Assembly: GCA_000437435.1 (NCBI GenBank)
Contig: FR899623.1
Span: 128,711-192,710 of the forward strand
DNA from: Clostridium sp. CAG:768
GTDB lineage: Bacteria > Cyanobacteriota > Vampirovibrionia > Gastranaerophilales > Gastranaerophilaceae
Length of the DNA: 64,000 bases
Direction of reading: 5' to 3'
This document shows, piece by piece, positions 61,519 to 64,000 of the stretch; within the stretch, counting starts at the first letter, position 1, and each line of letters opens with the position of its first letter. The notes beneath the pieces were generated by a model, which saw nothing but the letters and a program-made list of their open reading frames with translations, had not been told where the DNA came from and made no database searches. A program made the position numbers and the translations under genes.

Positions 61519-62460
61519 ATGACAAAAAGAATAGCTTTTCTTTTCCCAGGACAAGGATCACAAGCTGTAGGTATGGGTAAAGATTTGTATGATAATTTTG
61601 AAAGTGCAAAATCTGTATTTGATACAGCAGATAAAGTTTTAGGAAAAAGTGTTACAACATTGTGTTTTGAAGGACCAGAAGATGCTTTGAAACAAACTGT
61701 AAATACTCAACCTTGTATTGTTACAATGTCTATCGCAGCATTAGAAGCTTTGAAATCTCAATTAGATATCAAACCTGATTTTGTTGCAGGTCATTCTTTG
61801 GGTGAATATTGTGCAATGTATTCAGCAGGTGTTATGTCTTTGGATACAGCTTTAAAAGCTATTCAAAAAAGAGCAGATTTAATGGGTGCAACTCATGGTG
61901 GTGCAATGTCTGCTATTTTAAATGCTCCGGAAGGAGCTTTAGAAGAAGCATTGAAAGAAGCTTCTCAAGTAGGATATGTTGATGTTGCAAACTATAATTC
62001 ACCTGCACAAGTCGTAATCACAGGTGATGAGGCTGCAGTTGCAAAAGCTGGTGAATTATTATTAGCAAAAGGTGCAAGAAGAGTAGTTCCTCTAGCTGTA
62101 TCAGGAGCTTTTCACTCTAAATTTATGGAAAATGCAGGACATGAGTTTGAAAGTTTTGTATCTGAACTTGAATTAAATGACGCTCAAATTCCAGTAATTA
62201 CAAATGTTGATGCAAATCCAACTACAGCAGTTGCTGATTTCAGAGCTAAAATGCCAAAACAAATTTATTCATCAGTTCATTGGACTCAAACAATTCAGAA
62301 AATGGCATCTGAAGGCGTTGAAATTTTCGTAGAAATTGGACCTGGTAAAGTTCTTGCAGGTTTGAATAAGAAAATTGCACCTGAAGCAAAAGTATTTAAT
62401 ATTTATGACATGGCATCTTTAGAAGCTATAATTAGTGAATTGAAGGAGATTTTATGTTAA
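61519..62460 (+). CDS. fabD: Malonyl-CoA:ACP transacylase
   Basis: A 313-residue enzyme that loads malonyl onto ACP: FLFPGQGSQAVGMGKD, the nucleophile in VAGHSLGEYCAM (Ser about 92), QKRADLM, and the His in AVSGAFHSKFM. The start at 61519 follows AGAGAGGGA; upstream in-frame codons encode an unrelated hydrophobic stretch. Its end overlaps the next gene by 7 bp. Confidence 0.95.
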   Translation: MTKRIAFLFPGQGSQAVGMGKDLYDNFESAKSVFDTADKVLGKSVTTLCFEGPEDALKQTVNTQPCIVTMSIAALEALKSQLDIKPDFVAGHSLGEYCAMYSAGVMSLDTALKAIQKRADLMGATHGGAMSAILNAPEGALEEALKEASQVGYVDVANYNSPAQVVITGDEAAVAKAGELLLAKGARRVVPLAVSGAFHSKFMENAGHEFESFVSELELNDAQIPVITNVDANPTTAVADFRAKMPKQIYSSVHWTQTIQKMASEGVEIFVEIGPGKVLAGLNKKIAPEAKVFNIYDMASLEAIISELKEILC

Positions 62461-62846
62461 AAAAAATAGCATTTTTGCTTTTAGTACTATCTTCAGCGGG
62501 TATTGTTTTTGCAGCTTCGGATCTAAATAAGCAGCATTATAAAGTTCGGATGGCTTATTATCATAGTATAAAAAGCTGTTCTCCAGGGACTTTTACGATG
62601 CCTTCAATTGATTTTATGGGTTTTGATATCAATTTTAAAATGATAGTTTATGGCAAAAAAGATGGTAAGTGTCATATTCGGGAGCTGGCTGGAGCTTCTG
62701 ATATGAGATGTGCATTACCTATGGATGTTGCCAAAAAATATGCTGATGAAAATATTAGATCATTAGATGAATCTATGAAGAATGGTGTCAGCTACAGTGC
62801 TTATGTTAATGAAGTAATAAATAATAGTAATTATTGTAGAAATTAG
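62454..62846 (+). CDS. Secreted hypothetical protein inserted in the fab cluster
   Basis: A 130-residue protein with a signal peptide (IAFLLLVLSSAGIVFA) and a mature part with four cysteines (KSCSPG, GKCHI, MRCAL, NYCRN), probably two disulfides, like small periplasmic proteins. The family is not recognised. The 7-bp overlap with fabD and 44-bp gap to fabG place it within the operon. Confidence 0.6.
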   Translation: MLKKIAFLLLVLSSAGIVFAASDLNKQHYKVRMAYYHSIKSCSPGTFTMPSIDFMGFDINFKMIVYGKKDGKCHIRELAGASDMRCALPMDVAKKYADENIRSLDESMKNGVSYSAYVNEVINNSNYCRN

Positions 62847-62890
62847 AAAGTGTATATCAGTTTTATTCTGAAAATTATAAGGAGAAAAAG

Positions 62891-63622
62891 ATGACAGAAA
62901 GAAAAATTGCTTTAGTAACAGGTGGATCTCGCGGGATTGGTCTTGCTTGTGCGAAAGAACTTGCAAAAGCTGGTTGTGACATCATTATCAACGATATTTG
63001 CGAAGCAGAAAAAGCTCAACCTGCTTTAGATGAAATTAAAGAATTAGGTGCGAATGCTTATTTTTACAGATTTGATGTTTCAGATCCTGTTGCTGTACAA
63101 GAAAATGTAGATAAAATGATTGCAGAACATGGTAAAATTGATGTTCTATTAAATAACGCTGGTATTACAAAAGATGGTTTATTTATCAGAATGGATATGG
63201 AACAATGGGAAAGAGTTATTAAAATTAACTTAACAAGTGCTTATTGCGTAACTCATGCAGTAATCAAATATATGATGAAAGCTCGTCAAGGTTCTATTAT
63301 CAATATGTCAAGTGTAGTAGGCTTACATGGTAACCCAGGTCAAGCTAACTACTCTGCTTCAAAAGCTGGTTTAGTTGGTTTAACAAAAACTTTAGCTAAA
63401 GAATTTGGTTCAAGAAATATCAGAGTTAATGCTGTATGTCCTGGATTTATTCAAACAGCTATGACAGCAAACCTTCCTAATATCGATGAATACTTGAAAG
63501 CTATTCCTATGAAGAGATTAGGAACTCCTGAAGATATTGCTAAAACTGTTAAATATTTAGCTCTAGATGCTGATTATGTTTCAGGTCAAGCAATCGAAGT
63601 CGCAGGGGCTTTAATCATATAA
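62891..63622 (+). CDS. fabG: 3-oxoacyl-ACP reductase
   Basis: A 243-residue classical SDR: VTGGSRGIGLACAK (NADPH binding), LLNNAGITKDGLF, the Ser in NMSSVVGL, Tyr-x3-Lys in YSASKAGLVG and VRVNAVCPGFI-type NVRVNAV. It reduces 3-oxoacyl-ACP. Good AAGGAGA site. Full length. Confidence 0.94.
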   Translation: MTERKIALVTGGSRGIGLACAKELAKAGCDIIINDICEAEKAQPALDEIKELGANAYFYRFDVSDPVAVQENVDKMIAEHGKIDVLLNNAGITKDGLFIRMDMEQWERVIKINLTSAYCVTHAVIKYMMKARQGSIINMSSVVGLHGNPGQANYSASKAGLVGLTKTLAKEFGSRNIRVNAVCPGFIQTAMTANLPNIDEYLKAIPMKRLGTPEDIAKTVKYLALDADYVSGQAIEVAGALII

Positions 63623-63682
63623 TTCTGACCATGTTAAAAAAGTAAAGATTTTTAACAATATGGCGCTAGGATTGTAAATTCC

Positions 63683-63711
63683 TTGCAAAAAAATCTTGCT
63701 CTAAGTATAAT
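63683..63711 (+). promoter_or_regulatory. acpP promoter
   Basis: TTGCAA (63683-63688), 17-bp spacer, consensus TATAAT (63706-63711). Confidence 0.7.
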
Positions 63712-63762
63712 ATTAGAGAACAAATAGTATAGTATACAATTTAAATTATGAGGAAATTAGAA

Positions 63763-63993
63763 ATGAGTACATTTGAAAAAGTAAAAAAAGTTGTTGTAGA
63801 TCAATTAAGCGTTGATGAAGCTTTAGTTACTCCAGAAGCTAGCTTTACAGCTGACTTAGGTGCTGACTCTTTAGATACAGTAGAATTAGTTATGGCTTTC
63901 GAAGAAGAATTCGGTTGCGAAATTCCTGATGAAGAAGCTGAAAAAATTCAAACTGTACAAGATGCAGTTAACTACATCGACTCTCACAAATAA
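63763..63993 (+). CDS. acpP: Acyl carrier protein
   Basis: A 76-residue acidic ACP. The phosphopantetheine Ser lies in LGADSLDTVELVMAFEEEF (about Ser 38). The start at 63763 (MSTFEKVKKVV) follows GAGGA; the upstream ATG at 63748 would place the ribosome-binding site inside the gene. It has its own strong promoter, as usual for this abundant protein. Confidence 0.95.
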   Translation: MSTFEKVKKVVVDQLSVDEALVTPEASFTADLGADSLDTVELVMAFEEEFGCEIPDEEAEKIQTVQDAVNYIDSHK

Positions 63994-64000
63994 GCACTAC

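Overview
The window reads as a chromosomal segment of an AT-rich, Gram-negative-type (diderm) anaerobic bacterium. A periplasmic OmpH/Skp-like chaperone, MotA/OmpA-type membrane proteins, a hybrid-cluster protein, iron-dependent alcohol dehydrogenase, a four-domain persulfide-handling protein and a compact yceD-rpmF-plsX-fabH-fabD-fabG-acpP block fit a fermentative gut lineage. Gene style and neighbourhoods look most like Gastranaerophilales/Melainabacteria (non-photosynthetic Cyanobacteriota), but this is an impression from protein sequence alone, not a search result.

Layout. (1) 1-1.3 kb: 5' end of a phage-type GH108 lysozyme gene, a LprI-like secreted protein, and a non-coding stretch with a candidate structured RNA that ends in an intrinsic terminator. 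(2) 1.3-24.4 kb: an accessory island flanked by two direct copies of a ~195 bp sequence (1291-1485 and 24195-24389). In order it holds a caspase/CHAT-like protein; a translationally coupled Mu-like transposition operon (DDE transposase, AAA+ ATPase, two small proteins); a MutS-domain-I-like/Pif1 helicase fusion; small unknown genes; a tightly packed minus-strand defence operon (SNF2-type helicase, type III-style Mod methylase, type III-style Res helicase-nuclease, Endo III-like FeS DNA glycosylase); a divergent KAP P-loop NTPase broken by a frameshift; a secreted YDKYG-repeat protein; and a short tyrosine recombinase. Two arrays of five 11-bp iterons (9288-9342 and 23925-23979) and two promoter-like elements with identical geometry and a shared 13-bp box are internal to the island. 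(3) 24.4-34 kb: a frameshifted XRE regulator, a HAD protein, an ArsR regulator with a persulfide oxidoreductase, a PTPS-family enzyme, an Rrf2-hcp-cupin nitrosative/redox module, a MgtE-N/FliG-like protein, CinA/PncC, dnaB and a YkgJ-type protein. (4) 34-47 kb: penicillin-binding protein 1A, RNase HIII-like protein, a ZorA/ZorB-like stator pair with a DUF711 protein, a UvrC without its C-terminal HhH domain, OmpH, pgk, UDP-glucuronate decarboxylase and iron alcohol dehydrogenase. (5) 47-57 kb: U32 peptidase, alpha/beta hydrolase, TPR protein, glyoxalase, GNAT, ribBA-ribE, tpiA, and a hairpin-rich intergenic region. (6) 57.3-64 kb: the fatty-acid/phospholipid initiation cluster ending in acpP.

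How it works together. The core genes are housekeeping: glycolysis (pgk, tpiA), riboflavin, peptidoglycan, DNA replication and repair, type II fatty acid synthesis. The island combines mobility (Mu-like transposase/ATPase and a tyrosine recombinase) with several genome-defence candidates. The most interesting are the helicase-methylase-Res-glycosylase operon and the MutS-I/Pif1 fusion. I found no tRNA, rRNA or CRISPR array.
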